DNA of 64,000 nt from an uncultured Flavobacteriaceae bacterium. Lineage in GTDB: Bacteria > Bacteroidota > Bacteroidia > Flavobacteriales > Flavobacteriaceae. Positions 37,489 to 46,165 of this stretch are shown one piece after another. The translations under genes were made by a program, and so were the position numbers. The stretch covers positions 496,001 through 560,000 of the forward strand of contig CALSUF010000002.1 in assembly GCA_943789465.1 (NCBI GenBank). The letters are read 5' to 3'. Each line of letters begins with the position of its first letter. The stretch's first letter is position 1. The notes under the pieces were generated by a model. It saw nothing but the letters and a program-made list of their open reading frames with translations, was not told where the DNA came from and did not search any database.

Positions 37489-38439
37489 ATGACAATTCCT
37501 GAAAAAGAAAAAATAATCATTGACGCTGTAATTCTTTGGGTAGATGGAACTGAAGAAAAACATAAAAACAAAATTCTTCCTTATGTTGAAAACAAAGAAA
37601 GTGTTCATGAAAGGCGATTTAGGACGCGATACGACCAAGTAGATGAAATAAAATTTACCATTGATTCTATTATAAAGTTTGCACCTTTTGTAAGAAAGAT
37701 TCATATTATTACTGATGATCAAAAGCCGAATTTTCTAAAAAATAAAGACACAATTGAGGATTATTCTAAAGTAAATATTATTGATCATAAAGTAGTATTT
37801 GACAATTATCAAAACTACTTGCCAACGTTTAATTGTAGATCAATTGAGACTTGCATGCACAGAATCCCAGAACTGTCAGAGCATTTCATTTATTTTAATG
37901 ATGATTTTTTCTTGATCAACCCAACAAAATCTACAGATTTTTTTAGAAAAGAAATGCCTGTACTTAGAGGTAAATGGTTGAAGTTTGACGAAAATATTTT
38001 TTACAAAAAATTTAGAAAAATAAAATTTGGACATAAATCCGCTCAACAAAAAGCAGCGCGATTAATTGGATTAAATAAGTATTATAATTTTAAACATACA
38101 CCACACCCATTAAGAAAGTCAACTTTTGAATCCTATTTTAAATCTAACCCTGAAGTTTTTTTAGAAAACATCAGCTATAAATTTAGAAATAGCAATCAAT
38201 TTACCCCGCAAGGTCTGGCAAATCATATCGAAATAAAAAATAACACTTGCACTCTAAAGAAAGACTTGCAATTGATGTACTATAGATCTTTCAAAAAACC
38301 TCTTTTTTGGTATATATTTAAATTCAAAAACGTACCTAATGATATACTTTTTTTAGGACTTCAAAGCTTAGATAAATGCCCACCTAAAATCTTAAAATTT
38401 CTTTTAAACTGGTTAAAAAAACGGACTTTTAAAGATTGA
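37489..38439 (+). CDS. Stealth family sugar-phosphate transferase
   Basis: A 316-residue protein with the conserved Stealth regions: CR1 IIDAVILWVDGTEEKH, CR2 RFRTRYDQVDEIKFTIDSI with APFVRKIHIITDDQ, and CR3 FNCRSIETCMHRIPELSEHFIYFNDDFFL. CR4 is weaker near the end. Stealth proteins transfer hexose-1-phosphate to make phosphodiester-linked capsule or surface glycans, related to GlcNAc-1-phosphotransferase. It follows the TupA-like gene by 38 bases and converges with the kinase-like gene. Confidence 0.88.
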   Translation: MTIPEKEKIIIDAVILWVDGTEEKHKNKILPYVENKESVHERRFRTRYDQVDEIKFTIDSIIKFAPFVRKIHIITDDQKPNFLKNKDTIEDYSKVNIIDHKVVFDNYQNYLPTFNCRSIETCMHRIPELSEHFIYFNDDFFLINPTKSTDFFRKEMPVLRGKWLKFDENIFYKKFRKIKFGHKSAQQKAARLIGLNKYYNFKHTPHPLRKSTFESYFKSNPEVFLENISYKFRNSNQFTPQGLANHIEIKNNTCTLKKDLQLMYYRSFKKPLFWYIFKFKNVPNDILFLGLQSLDKCPPKILKFLLNWLKKRTFKD

Positions 38440-38448
38440 TTTTTTAAA

Positions 38449-39204
38449 CTATTTCCAAAATAAAAAACGTTTTTTTAAGCGTTTCTTTCTATGAAATTTA
38501 AATTGAAAATCGCAAGTCTTTCTCCACATTTTATCGAAAATAACATCAAAAGAATGCCCACTACATTTTGCATATTCATCACTCATCATTCTAACAATGG
38601 ACTCATCTACTGTGAGTTTTGAGAAATTGTCAATTCTAGTTTCAAAGTCCATTTCCTTAAATTCCATTCGGTTCAAGTCTACAAGATAAAAGTCATAACT
38701 AGATTTAGTTTTTATAATTAAAGTATTTCCAGGTGAATGATCTAAAAAATGTACTCCTTTTTCGTGTAAATGATACGTAAATCTAGTAAAAGCTCTTACT
38801 ATAATTTCATGTTCTGGATAATTCAAATCTTTTGTTAACTCTCTAAATGTTAAGTCACAATCCAAATGTTCGCTGATATAAAAACACTTTTTAAAAAGCC
38901 CTAAAGTTGAAAACTCATAATAAGCAACTTGATAAGGCGTTTTTACATCCAAAGATTTTAATTGAATAGCATAATCAAATGAACGCTGAGCTTTACTTTT
39001 CCTGAAAAATTTATAGATAATTTGATTTATAAAAATAGGTACTTTGAAAGCTTTTACATTAATTTTCTGTCCATTTAAATCAAATAATTTAATAGTGTTT
39101 CGTGCGGCAACGCCGAATTGATTTCCAGAAGTATCAAAATTAGCAATAAAATTATCGAGCATGCTTTCGGAATGTGCATAACTAGGATCTATAACTTTTT
39201 TCAT
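38449..39204 (-). CDS. WaaP/Kdo-kinase-like lipopolysaccharide kinase
   Basis: A 251-residue protein with a small kinase-like fold. It shows VKAFK (likely ATP-anchoring Lys, residue about 53), ISEHLDCDLTF (hinge), HFLDHSPGNTLI (catalytic loop Asp and Asn) and LVDLNRM (metal Asp). This pattern is that of LPS core kinases (WaaP, KdkA, InaA-type). It would phosphorylate a core sugar or Kdo on the cytoplasmic face. It is the only gene of the cluster on the minus strand. The C-terminus is very basic (FKFHRKKRLKKRFLFWK), which suits membrane association. Confidence 0.8.
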   Translation of the reverse strand: MKKVIDPSYAHSESMLDNFIANFDTSGNQFGVAARNTIKLFDLNGQKINVKAFKVPIFINQIIYKFFRKSKAQRSFDYAIQLKSLDVKTPYQVAYYEFSTLGLFKKCFYISEHLDCDLTFRELTKDLNYPEHEIIVRAFTRFTYHLHEKGVHFLDHSPGNTLIIKTKSSYDFYLVDLNRMEFKEMDFETRIDNFSKLTVDESIVRMMSDEYAKCSGHSFDVIFDKMWRKTCDFQFKFHRKKRLKKRFLFWK

Positions 39205-39208
39205 AGTT

Positions 39209-39216
39209 CAAAATTA
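39209..39216 (-). promoter_or_regulatory. Candidate -7 element for the LPS kinase gene
   Basis: The minus strand reads TAATTTTG, matching TAnnTTTG, but it ends only four bases before the ATG. If used, the transcript would be nearly leaderless. This may be chance in AT-rich DNA. Confidence 0.3.
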
Positions 39217-39328
39217 CAACATTTTAAATTTTAAACTTATTTAGTACGTTAAAATAATTTTGTTGCTAACGAATTCTATAAAAGCTAAAAAAACCGCTTT
39301 AATTCTAAACCTTTTTTAGTATTTTCGA

Positions 39329-40417
39329 ATGATGCAATATAAATTTTTGATTTACATATCTTATAGCTATGCCATCCCTATTGGAAATCCTCTTGAAAAA
39401 GAACTTAAAAATAGAGGGTATGAAGTTCAGTGGTTTAGCGACTTGGAAGAAGGTAGCAATGGGTTAAGAAACAAAACAAATGCACTTAGCAGTATCAAAG
39501 AAGTGATTCATTACAAGCCAGATATCGTTTTAGCAGCAACCAATGATGTTCCAGATTTTATTTCAGGCCTAAAGGTTCAAATATTTCATGGGTTTTTCGC
39601 TCAAAAAAGACCTGGGAAAAACAATAAATTTGCGCATTTTAGGATTCGTGGTTTTTTTGATTTGTACTGTACACAAGGACCTTCTACAACTTCTAGATTT
39701 AAAACACTCCAAAAACAAAAAAAATACTTTGATGTTATAGAAACAGGTTGGAGTAAGGTTGATCCTTTGTTTCCGATAGCTTCAAAAACAGTAAGTACAA
39801 CTCCTACTATAATAATCGCATCAACTTTTACTGAAAGGTTAAGTCTTGCATATATTGATGAGGTCTATAACACGATTAAAGCGCTCAGTACGTCTGGAAA
39901 ATATAATTTCAAAATGGTATTACATCCAAAAATTCCGCTGTATTTGGTAGAAAAATGGAAACAACTTGATGGTCCTAATTTTACTTTTTATGATACTACA
40001 AACTTAATACCGCTATTTAAAAAATCAGATATATTGTTTGCAGATACTACTTCTGCAATTCAAGAATTTTTATTACAAAAAAAACCTGTTGTTACTTTTA
40101 ATCACACACTCAAACACGACTATCTAATTCAAATAAACCAAGTTGAAAGCATAGAAACTGCCTTTAACAAAGCACTGTCAAACCCAGAAAACTTATTACA
40201 AAACATAGAACTTTATATTAATGAACTACACCCCTACTCAGATGGTAAATCTAGTGCACGTGTTGTAGATGCGACGATTTCATTCTTGCAAAAAGATAGA
40301 AGTTATTTAAAACAGAAGCCATTGAATTTAATTCGAAAATTTAAAATAAGAAAGCGTTTAAGATATTTTACTTTGAAGAGTTATCGTCTTCCAAAAAAAA
40401 CTATTTCTAACTTATGA
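39329..40417 (+). CDS. CDP-glycerol glycerophosphotransferase-like protein
   Basis: A 362-residue GT-B-like protein. The C-terminal half carries the family segments VLHPKIP, ILFADTTSAIQEFLLQKKPV (near residue 235) and YSDGKSSARVVDATISFL, the last being the DGxxxxRxxD motif of CDP-glycerol:poly(glycerophosphate) transferases such as TagB/TagF. In Gram-negatives related proteins attach glycerol- or ribitol-phosphate to LPS or capsule. The donor sugar-alcohol cannot be told from sequence. A basic C-terminal tail follows. ATG 39332 is an equally good start. Confidence 0.8.
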   Translation: MMQYKFLIYISYSYAIPIGNPLEKELKNRGYEVQWFSDLEEGSNGLRNKTNALSSIKEVIHYKPDIVLAATNDVPDFISGLKVQIFHGFFAQKRPGKNNKFAHFRIRGFFDLYCTQGPSTTSRFKTLQKQKKYFDVIETGWSKVDPLFPIASKTVSTTPTIIIASTFTERLSLAYIDEVYNTIKALSTSGKYNFKMVLHPKIPLYLVEKWKQLDGPNFTFYDTTNLIPLFKKSDILFADTTSAIQEFLLQKKPVVTFNHTLKHDYLIQINQVESIETAFNKALSNPENLLQNIELYINELHPYSDGKSSARVVDATISFLQKDRSYLKQKPLNLIRKFKIRKRLRYFTLKSYRLPKKTISNL

Positions 40418-40554
40418 TAAATTCACAGATGTAGTGATTTATTAAATTAATAAAGAGTAACTGTTTTTAACACCATCAATTTCTTTGGACAAGAGGCATC
40501 TTGTGAAACAATAAAATTAGCCAAAATCGTACTAAATAATTCTATAAAAAAACT

Positions 40555-40562
40555 TAGTTTTG
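40555..40562 (+). promoter_or_regulatory. -7 promoter element for the glycosyltransferase gene
   Basis: TAGTTTTG matches TAnnTTTG, 43 bases upstream of the ATG at 40606. It lies in a 188-base gap that otherwise contains only a short inverted repeat (ACAAGA-TCTTGT, near 40488-40503). Confidence 0.45.
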
Positions 40563-40605
40563 TAGTGTCTTTTAGTTCATTCTAAAAAATCATTTTAAAT
40601 ACAAT

Positions 40606-41373
40606 ATGATTAAAATTTCAGGAGTTATCATCACCTATAACGAAGAAGAACATTTAGAAAAATGTTTAACCTCCTTGGTAGGGGTTGTTGATGAAATTAT
40701 TGTAGTAGACTCCTACTCCACTGATAAAACACAAGAAATTTGCAAGCAGTTTAACGTGACTTTTATACAACAAGAATTCTTAGGGTATAAAGAGCAAAAA
40801 AACTTCGCAGTAGAACAAGCTAATTTTGATTATATTTTATCTTTAGATGGGGACGAGGCGCTATCTGAAACCTTAAAAACCTCGATTTTAAAGGTTAAGA
40901 AAGACTGGAAATATTTGGGTTACTATTGCAATAGAAAAAATAATTATTGTGGACAATGGATTCATTTTTCTGACTGGTATCCAGATAGAAAATTAAGACT
41001 TTTTAAAAAAAATAGTGGAGAGTGGAAAGGCATCAACCCACATGATTCCTATAAATTAAAAAATAACACAAAAAGTGGTCAACTTTCTGGAGATCTGTTA
41101 CATTGGATTTATAGAGATTACGAAGAACACAAACAAAAGGTTGAAAAATTCTCGACTATAAGTGCCCAATCATATTTTGATTTAAAAATTTCAGCCTCTC
41201 TTTTTAAAGTTTATTTTAGACCCTCATGGGCATTTTTTAAAGCTTATTTTTTAAGATTGGGAATTTTAGATGGTTTTTACGGATGGCGAATCTGTAAACA
41301 GACATTTATTGTAACATACTTAAAATACAATAAACTAAGACAGCTCTGGAAAAATTCCAAACTAAATTTATGA
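40606..41373 (+). CDS. Glycosyltransferase family 2 (WaaE/KdtX-like)
   Basis: A 255-residue GT-A enzyme starting ISGVIITYNEEEHLEKCLTS, with IIVVDSYSTDKT, the metal-binding ILSLDGDEAL motif and the acceptor-side WYPDRKLRLFKK segment. This set matches the WaaE/KdtX group that adds a sugar to the LPS inner core. A C-terminal hydrophobic patch (FRPSWAFFKAYFLRLGILDG) probably binds the membrane. It lies at the end of the glycan cluster and 37 bases before tsaC. Confidence 0.88.
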   Translation: MIKISGVIITYNEEEHLEKCLTSLVGVVDEIIVVDSYSTDKTQEICKQFNVTFIQQEFLGYKEQKNFAVEQANFDYILSLDGDEALSETLKTSILKVKKDWKYLGYYCNRKNNYCGQWIHFSDWYPDRKLRLFKKNSGEWKGINPHDSYKLKNNTKSGQLSGDLLHWIYRDYEEHKQKVEKFSTISAQSYFDLKISASLFKVYFRPSWAFFKAYFLRLGILDGFYGWRICKQTFIVTYLKYNKLRQLWKNSKLNL

Positions 41374-41410
41374 AAAAAACCTAAGTGGACAAAAAAAACA
41401 CTAAACTAAA

Positions 41411-41971
41411 ATGCTAAACGAACTAAACAATACAATAAAGACTTTGAAACAAGGAGGACTAATCCTCTATCCCACGGACACCGTTTGGGGTTTGGGTTGT
41501 GACGCTACTAATTTTGCTGCAGTTGAAAAACTGTTTAAGCTCAAAAATCGTGAAGATCAAAAAACCATGATTTGTTTAGTGAGTGATTTTAATATGTTAA
41601 ACTTCTATGTTGAAGAAATACCTGAAGCGGCTTATAGTATTTTAGAATATGCTACCACACCAACTACCATCATTTATGACCAACCGCTAAGAGTAACAGA
41701 AAACCTTATTGCAGCTGATGATACCTTGGCCATTCGTATGGTGAAAGATGGGTTTTGCGCAGATTTATTGAAACGGTTTAAAAAACCAATTGTTTCAACA
41801 TCTGCAAATATTTCTGGAAATCCTACTCCAAAGTCCTTTCAAGAAATTGAAGACTATATTTTAAAAGGTGTAGACTATGTCGTAAATTTGGAGCGTACAA
41901 ACAAATCATCTAAACCTTCTTCTATCATTAAATTGAGTAACAATGGAGAAGTAAAAGTTATTAGAAAATAA
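41411..41971 (+). CDS. tsaC: Threonylcarbamoyl-AMP synthase (Sua5/YrdC family)
   Basis: A 186-residue enzyme that makes threonylcarbamoyl-adenylate for the t6A37 modification of ANN-decoding tRNAs. It has GGLILYPTDTVWGLGCDA at the start, then KLKNREDQKTM with the conserved Lys-Arg region, and KPIVSTSANISGNPTPKSF. Length corresponds to the short YrdC form without a Sua5 domain. It precedes cca by 30 bases, so both tRNA-maturation genes are probably co-transcribed. Confidence 0.93.
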   Translation: MLNELNNTIKTLKQGGLILYPTDTVWGLGCDATNFAAVEKLFKLKNREDQKTMICLVSDFNMLNFYVEEIPEAAYSILEYATTPTTIIYDQPLRVTENLIAADDTLAIRMVKDGFCADLLKRFKKPIVSTSANISGNPTPKSFQEIEDYILKGVDYVVNLERTNKSSKPSSIIKLSNNGEVKVIRK

Positions 41972-42001
41972 TTTTGAAACGCTTTGGAAACTTTACAACA
42001 C

Positions 42002-43426
42002 ATGAACTTCAAACACGCATTAACATCACCATTATTTCAGGTTATTTCAAAATCTGCAAATGAGCTTGGAGTGGATTGTTATGTTGTTGGAGGCTTTGTC
42101 CGAGATTTTGTTTTAGAACGCGGTCGCGAAAAAGATATCGATATTGTAGCTATTGGAAGCGGTATTGATCTTGCAAAACGAGTTGCTAAAAATTTACCTA
42201 ACTCTCCTAAAGTTCAAATTTTTAAAACCTACGGTACTGCCATGATTCGCTATGAGGGTGTTGAACTAGAATTTGTTGGTGCCAGAAAAGAATCTTACAA
42301 TGAGGATAGCAGAAACCCAGTTGTGGAAGATGGTACTTTGGAAGAAGATCAAAACCGCAGAGATTTTACCATCAATGCGATGGCTATTAGTTTGAATTCA
42401 TCAACTTATGGACAACTTTTAGATCCTTTTAACGGACTTAAGGATTTAGCTGACAAATGCATCAAAACTCCTTTGGATCCCGCAATCACATACAGTGACG
42501 ATCCCTTACGCATGTTGAGAGCTATTCGGTTTGCAACCCAATTGAACTTTGAGATTGAAACAGCTTCATTAAATGCAATCAAAGAGCAATCTCATCGGAT
42601 TGAGATTATTACAAAAGAGCGTATCAACGCAGAAATTCAAAAAATATTAGAGAGTAAAAAACCTTCTATTGGATTTTTATTACTTGAAAAAACAGGCCTC
42701 CTTCAGCGCATAATTCCTGAGCTGACAGATTTGAAAGGCGTTGATATTCAAGAAGGTCAAAAGCACAAAGATAATTTTTACCATACTTTGGAAGTTGTAG
42801 ACAACATTTGTAACCATACCGAAAATGTATGGCTCCGATGGGCAGCACTTTTACACGATATTGGAAAAGCACCGACCAAACGTTTTAGTAAAAAAGTAGG
42901 CTGGACTTTTCATGGGCATGAACTAAAGGGCTCCAAAATGGCATATCATTTATTTAAGCGATTGAAAATGCCGCTAAATGATAAAATGAAGTATGTTCAA
43001 AAACTCGTGTTTATGAGTTCGCGACCTATTGTATTGGCACAAGAAAATATCACAGATTCTGCCGTACGTCGCCTCGTTTTTGATGCCGGAGAATTTGTCG
43101 AAGATTTAATGACCCTTTGTGAAGCAGATATTACGACCAAAAACCCTTATAAGTTCAAGAAATATCACAACAATTTCAAACTTGTTAGAGAAAAGATTAT
43201 TGAAGTTGAAGAGCGTGACCATCTACGAGACTTTCAGCCTCCCATTTCTGGTGAAACAATTATGGAAACCTTCAATCTAGAACCTTCCAAAGAAATAGGG
43301 ATTATTAAAGAATTTATAAAAGAAGCTATTTTGGAAGGAATCATCCCTAATGATCCTCAAAAAGCATTTGAATTGATGCTAAAAAAAGGATCTAAATTAG
43401 GATTAACCGTAGCAAATGAAAAATAA
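42002..43426 (+). CDS. cca: CCA-adding tRNA nucleotidyltransferase with HD domain
   Basis: A 474-residue enzyme that adds or repairs the 3' CCA of tRNA. The N-terminal nucleotidyltransferase has VVGGFVRDFVLERGREKDIDIV with the DxD metal pair, then RRDFTINAMAI and DPLRMLRAIRFATQ. The C-terminal HD phosphohydrolase domain carries WAALLHDIGKAPT. I use ATG 42002 (MNFKHALTSPLF); an upstream TTG at 41984 would add six residues. Its end overlaps the ctaA start by 11 bases. Confidence 0.93.
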   Translation: MNFKHALTSPLFQVISKSANELGVDCYVVGGFVRDFVLERGREKDIDIVAIGSGIDLAKRVAKNLPNSPKVQIFKTYGTAMIRYEGVELEFVGARKESYNEDSRNPVVEDGTLEEDQNRRDFTINAMAISLNSSTYGQLLDPFNGLKDLADKCIKTPLDPAITYSDDPLRMLRAIRFATQLNFEIETASLNAIKEQSHRIEIITKERINAEIQKILESKKPSIGFLLLEKTGLLQRIIPELTDLKGVDIQEGQKHKDNFYHTLEVVDNICNHTENVWLRWAALLHDIGKAPTKRFSKKVGWTFHGHELKGSKMAYHLFKRLKMPLNDKMKYVQKLVFMSSRPIVLAQENITDSAVRRLVFDAGEFVEDLMTLCEADITTKNPYKFKKYHNNFKLVREKIIEVEERDHLRDFQPPISGETIMETFNLEPSKEIGIIKEFIKEAILEGIIPNDPQKAFELMLKKGSKLGLTVANEK

Positions 43427-44451
43427 ATTTAGAAGCATTTCAAAAATTGCTTTAGTACTCATCTATTTTGTCATAGTAGCAGGATGCGATTGTGCGCATG
43501 ACAGGCTCAGGAATGGGATGTCCAGACTGGCCAAAATGTTTTGGATACTTCATTCCTCCTACAGAAGGTTCTCAGTTATTATTTGAGGCAAATCATTCCT
43601 ACAAAAAAGGCATGATGATTTTGATGGATCATGAAGCTTTTTTAGTTGCTAAAACTGATTTTGTTTCAGGAAATAAAATGAACACCTCTAATTGGGAAGT
43701 TTATAGCAAACACGATTATACAACTTACGACCCCGTTCATACATGGGTAGAATATATCAACAGACTCATAGGGGTTTTATCTGGAATCCCAATCTTAATT
43801 TTTACTGTTTTAGCGTTTTGGTTTTGGAAAAAAAACAAGTGGATTCCTATTATTTCTGTCTTAACTTTATTTGGCATGGGGTTTCAAGCGTGGCTTGGAA
43901 AAACAGTGGTAGATTCAAACCTAGCCCCCTTTAAAATAACCATTCACATGGTAATGGCATTATTAATTGTAGCATTTATTTTGTATCTTATTTTTGCTTC
44001 TAAAACTAGCTATAAACAACAAAAATATCACAAATTATTTTTTAATATATTGATGGTAGCCATCATTCTTTCTTTGGTGCAAATTATTTTAGGTACACAA
44101 GTAAGGCAATTTGTCGACGAGCAAACAAAACTTATTGGCTATCAAAAAGCGTTATGGTTAGAGTCTCCAGACTTGAAATTTTATATACACCGCTCTACCT
44201 CTATTTTAGTTTTAGCATTAAACGGCTATTTATGGTATATAAATAGATCAAACGTGTTAGGATTCAATAAAATAAGATTGGTAATATATTGTGTGATACT
44301 TGAAGCATTTACGGGAATTTTAATGTATTATTTTGATTTTCCATTTTTAAGTCAACCTTTACATTTAGTTCTAGCCTCCATTCTATTTGGGATTCAGTGC
44401 TATATTCTACTAGAATGCTCTTATAAAAAACGACAAAATGAACAAGCATAA
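43416..44451 (+). pseudogene. ctaA: Heme A synthase (CtaA/COX15), disrupted by a frameshift
   Basis: The enzyme oxidises heme O to heme A for cytochrome c oxidase in the inner membrane. The frame starting at ATG 43416 gives KNKFRSISKIALVLIYFVIV and then goes out of frame. The next frame continues with AIVRMTGSGMGCPDWPKCFG, the family hallmark, and runs to 44451 with the remaining membrane helices and conserved His residues (NRLIGVLSGIP, IHMVMALL, IHRSTSILV, PLHLVLA). Removing one T at about 43485 restores a protein of about 345 residues with a normal first helix. Everything else is intact, so a sequence error is as likely as a real mutation. Confidence 0.85.
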
Positions 44452-44464
44452 GGAAAATGCATCT

Positions 44465-44472
44465 TATATTTG
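44465..44472 (+). promoter_or_regulatory. -7 promoter element for the pRiA4b ORF-3 family gene
   Basis: TATATTTG is an exact TAnnTTTG match, 17 bases before the ATG at 44490. Confidence 0.55.
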
Positions 44473-44489
44473 TACAATATTATTAACCT

Positions 44490-45008
44490 ATGATTTTTAG
44501 ATTTAGAGTTGTTTTAGACAACGATACCAAAGAGGATATTTTCAGAGATATTGAAATCAGAAACACAGATTCTCTTGAAGACTTACACAATGTCATCACC
44601 CAATCATTTGGGTTTGACGGAAGTGAAATGGCGTCTTTTTATTTGAGTGATGATGAATGGAATCAAGGCGAGGAAATTTCTTTATATGATGTAAATGAAG
44701 GAGGTACGGATATTCAACTCATGAGTCAGACGACTATTGATTCGGTTGTTTCCGAGAGCCGTACTAAATTGCTTTATATCTATGATTTCTTAAGTATGTG
44801 GACTTTTATGGTTGAATTAGGTGAAATTGTAGAAGAAGCACAAGGTACTGATTACCCTAATTTATTATTTGTTCATGGACAAGTTCCAGGAGATGCACCC
44901 GAAAAGGTTTTTGAAGCTAAAAGCAGTGATGATTCTTATGACGAATTTGATGATGGGTATGGTAGTGATGACTACGAGCAATTAGACTTTGACGAAAACT
45001 GGAATTAA
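44490..45008 (+). CDS. pRiA4b ORF-3 / IS1096 passenger TnpR family protein
   Basis: A 172-residue acidic protein starting IFRFRVVLDNDTKEDIFRDIEI, with SLEDLHNVITQSFGFDGSEMASFYLSDDEW, the core of the plasmid pRiA4b ORF-3-like family (also called IS1096 element passenger TnpR). The C-terminus is very acidic (SDDSYDEFDDGYGSDDYEQ). Despite the name, no transposase, inverted repeats or other mobile features flank it. It has its own promoter element and is probably a resident gene of unknown function. Confidence 0.85.
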   Translation: MIFRFRVVLDNDTKEDIFRDIEIRNTDSLEDLHNVITQSFGFDGSEMASFYLSDDEWNQGEEISLYDVNEGGTDIQLMSQTTIDSVVSESRTKLLYIYDFLSMWTFMVELGEIVEEAQGTDYPNLLFVHGQVPGDAPEKVFEAKSSDDSYDEFDDGYGSDDYEQLDFDENWN

Positions 45009-45055
45009 AAGAAAAATACCCGTATTTTCTGTTTGGTAATTACGTTTCACAAAAC

Positions 45056-46126
45056 TTAGAGAATTTTTAAAATTTCTCCCATATTTTTACTCTTCTTAAA
45101 TCGGGAATCTCCTGTATATTCAAATATTTTTGTCTTTAACATGGTTTCATGCTCTGGAGTCGAAAGCGTGTCAGAAGCCATACACTGAATGAGTCGGTCA
45201 ATTCGATTCTTGAAACTCAACATGCGTTTGGCAACAATAGAACGTTCTTCAAGCTTGTACTGATTAACCGATTGTTTTTCAAATTTTTCAGTCACTAAAT
45301 CCACCATTTTAAAATTCTCCTTAAAAAACTGAGGACGGTACACATTAAATTTACCTTCATAACACTGTTGATCAAAATCAATAGCTCGAATACTGTAAAC
45401 AACATGATCAAAATCATGGGTAGGTACAATTACATAATTATAAGAACGCATATCTCCTAATAAACGAATCATACACCGTTCGTTAAATTTTACAAACTCC
45501 TTTGCAATTTGTGCCTTTTTCTGGTTCTGTACAACTTGGAAGCATTTTTTCTATAAATTCATCTCCAGGAATCCCACTTATATGCTCTTCAATTAAAGTA
45601 TCGTTATACACCAAAAAATTAGGTTATGAGGCGATAACATATGTTCAAGTTCCAAACCATATATTCGAGAAGCATCCGCTTTTTTAACATAAAAATAGGC
45701 ATAATTATCATTGAGGATATTTCTGATTTTGATACGAAACGGTTTTGAATTTCCAAACGTACAATAATCAATAGCATCTACATTTAATAAAGGAATCGTC
45801 TTTTCATTTCCGTCCGAATGCAGCTTGGTATATATTTTTTTTAGACTCAAATCGATCTCTTGACGATCAAACTCACTATAATAAGTCCGTACCCAAAGGG
45901 TATCTTTATCATTTTTGTCAAACACTTCAACAGACCCTTGAAAACGAAGTAAATCATCATAAAAAATAGGCAATCGGATAGTTCGATTGAATTTTGTAAA
46001 ATAAGTCTTTAAGGCTGTATTTACAGGGTATGATGGTTTTTTGAGAGATATTTTTAAATCGTCTTCATGTGATAATCTGAACTTCAAATTTAACCTATAT
46101 TTTTTAATTTGTAACAATTGACTCAA
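45056..46126 (-). pseudogene. Conserved-looking unknown protein with two compensating frameshifts
   Basis: The frame from 46126 encodes 177 residues (SQLLQIKKYRLNLKFRLSHE, then LPIFYDDLLRFQGSVEVF, NVDAIDYCTFGNSKPFRIKI, KKADASRIYGLELEHMLSP) and is lost at 45593. The same frame resumes at 45472 (MIRLLGDMRSYNYVIVPTHD, DHVVYSIRAIDFDQQCYEG) to 45056. The piece between them reads well one frame over (LVYNDTLIEEHISGIPGDEF, AKEFVKFNERC). One missing base at the run 45613-45618 and one extra base near 45514 would restore about 357 residues. No named family is recognised. The RLLGDMRSYNYVIV and RAIDFDQ pieces faintly recall the metal-binding part of a kinase-like fold. Confidence 0.7.
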
Positions 46127-46165
46127 ATCATCGTCTTATTATTAATATTCATTTAAAACTTAATT

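Noticed and set aside
44490-45008. IS1096-like mobile element
   Set aside because: Only the passenger-family protein is present; no transposase, terminal repeats or target duplication are seen.
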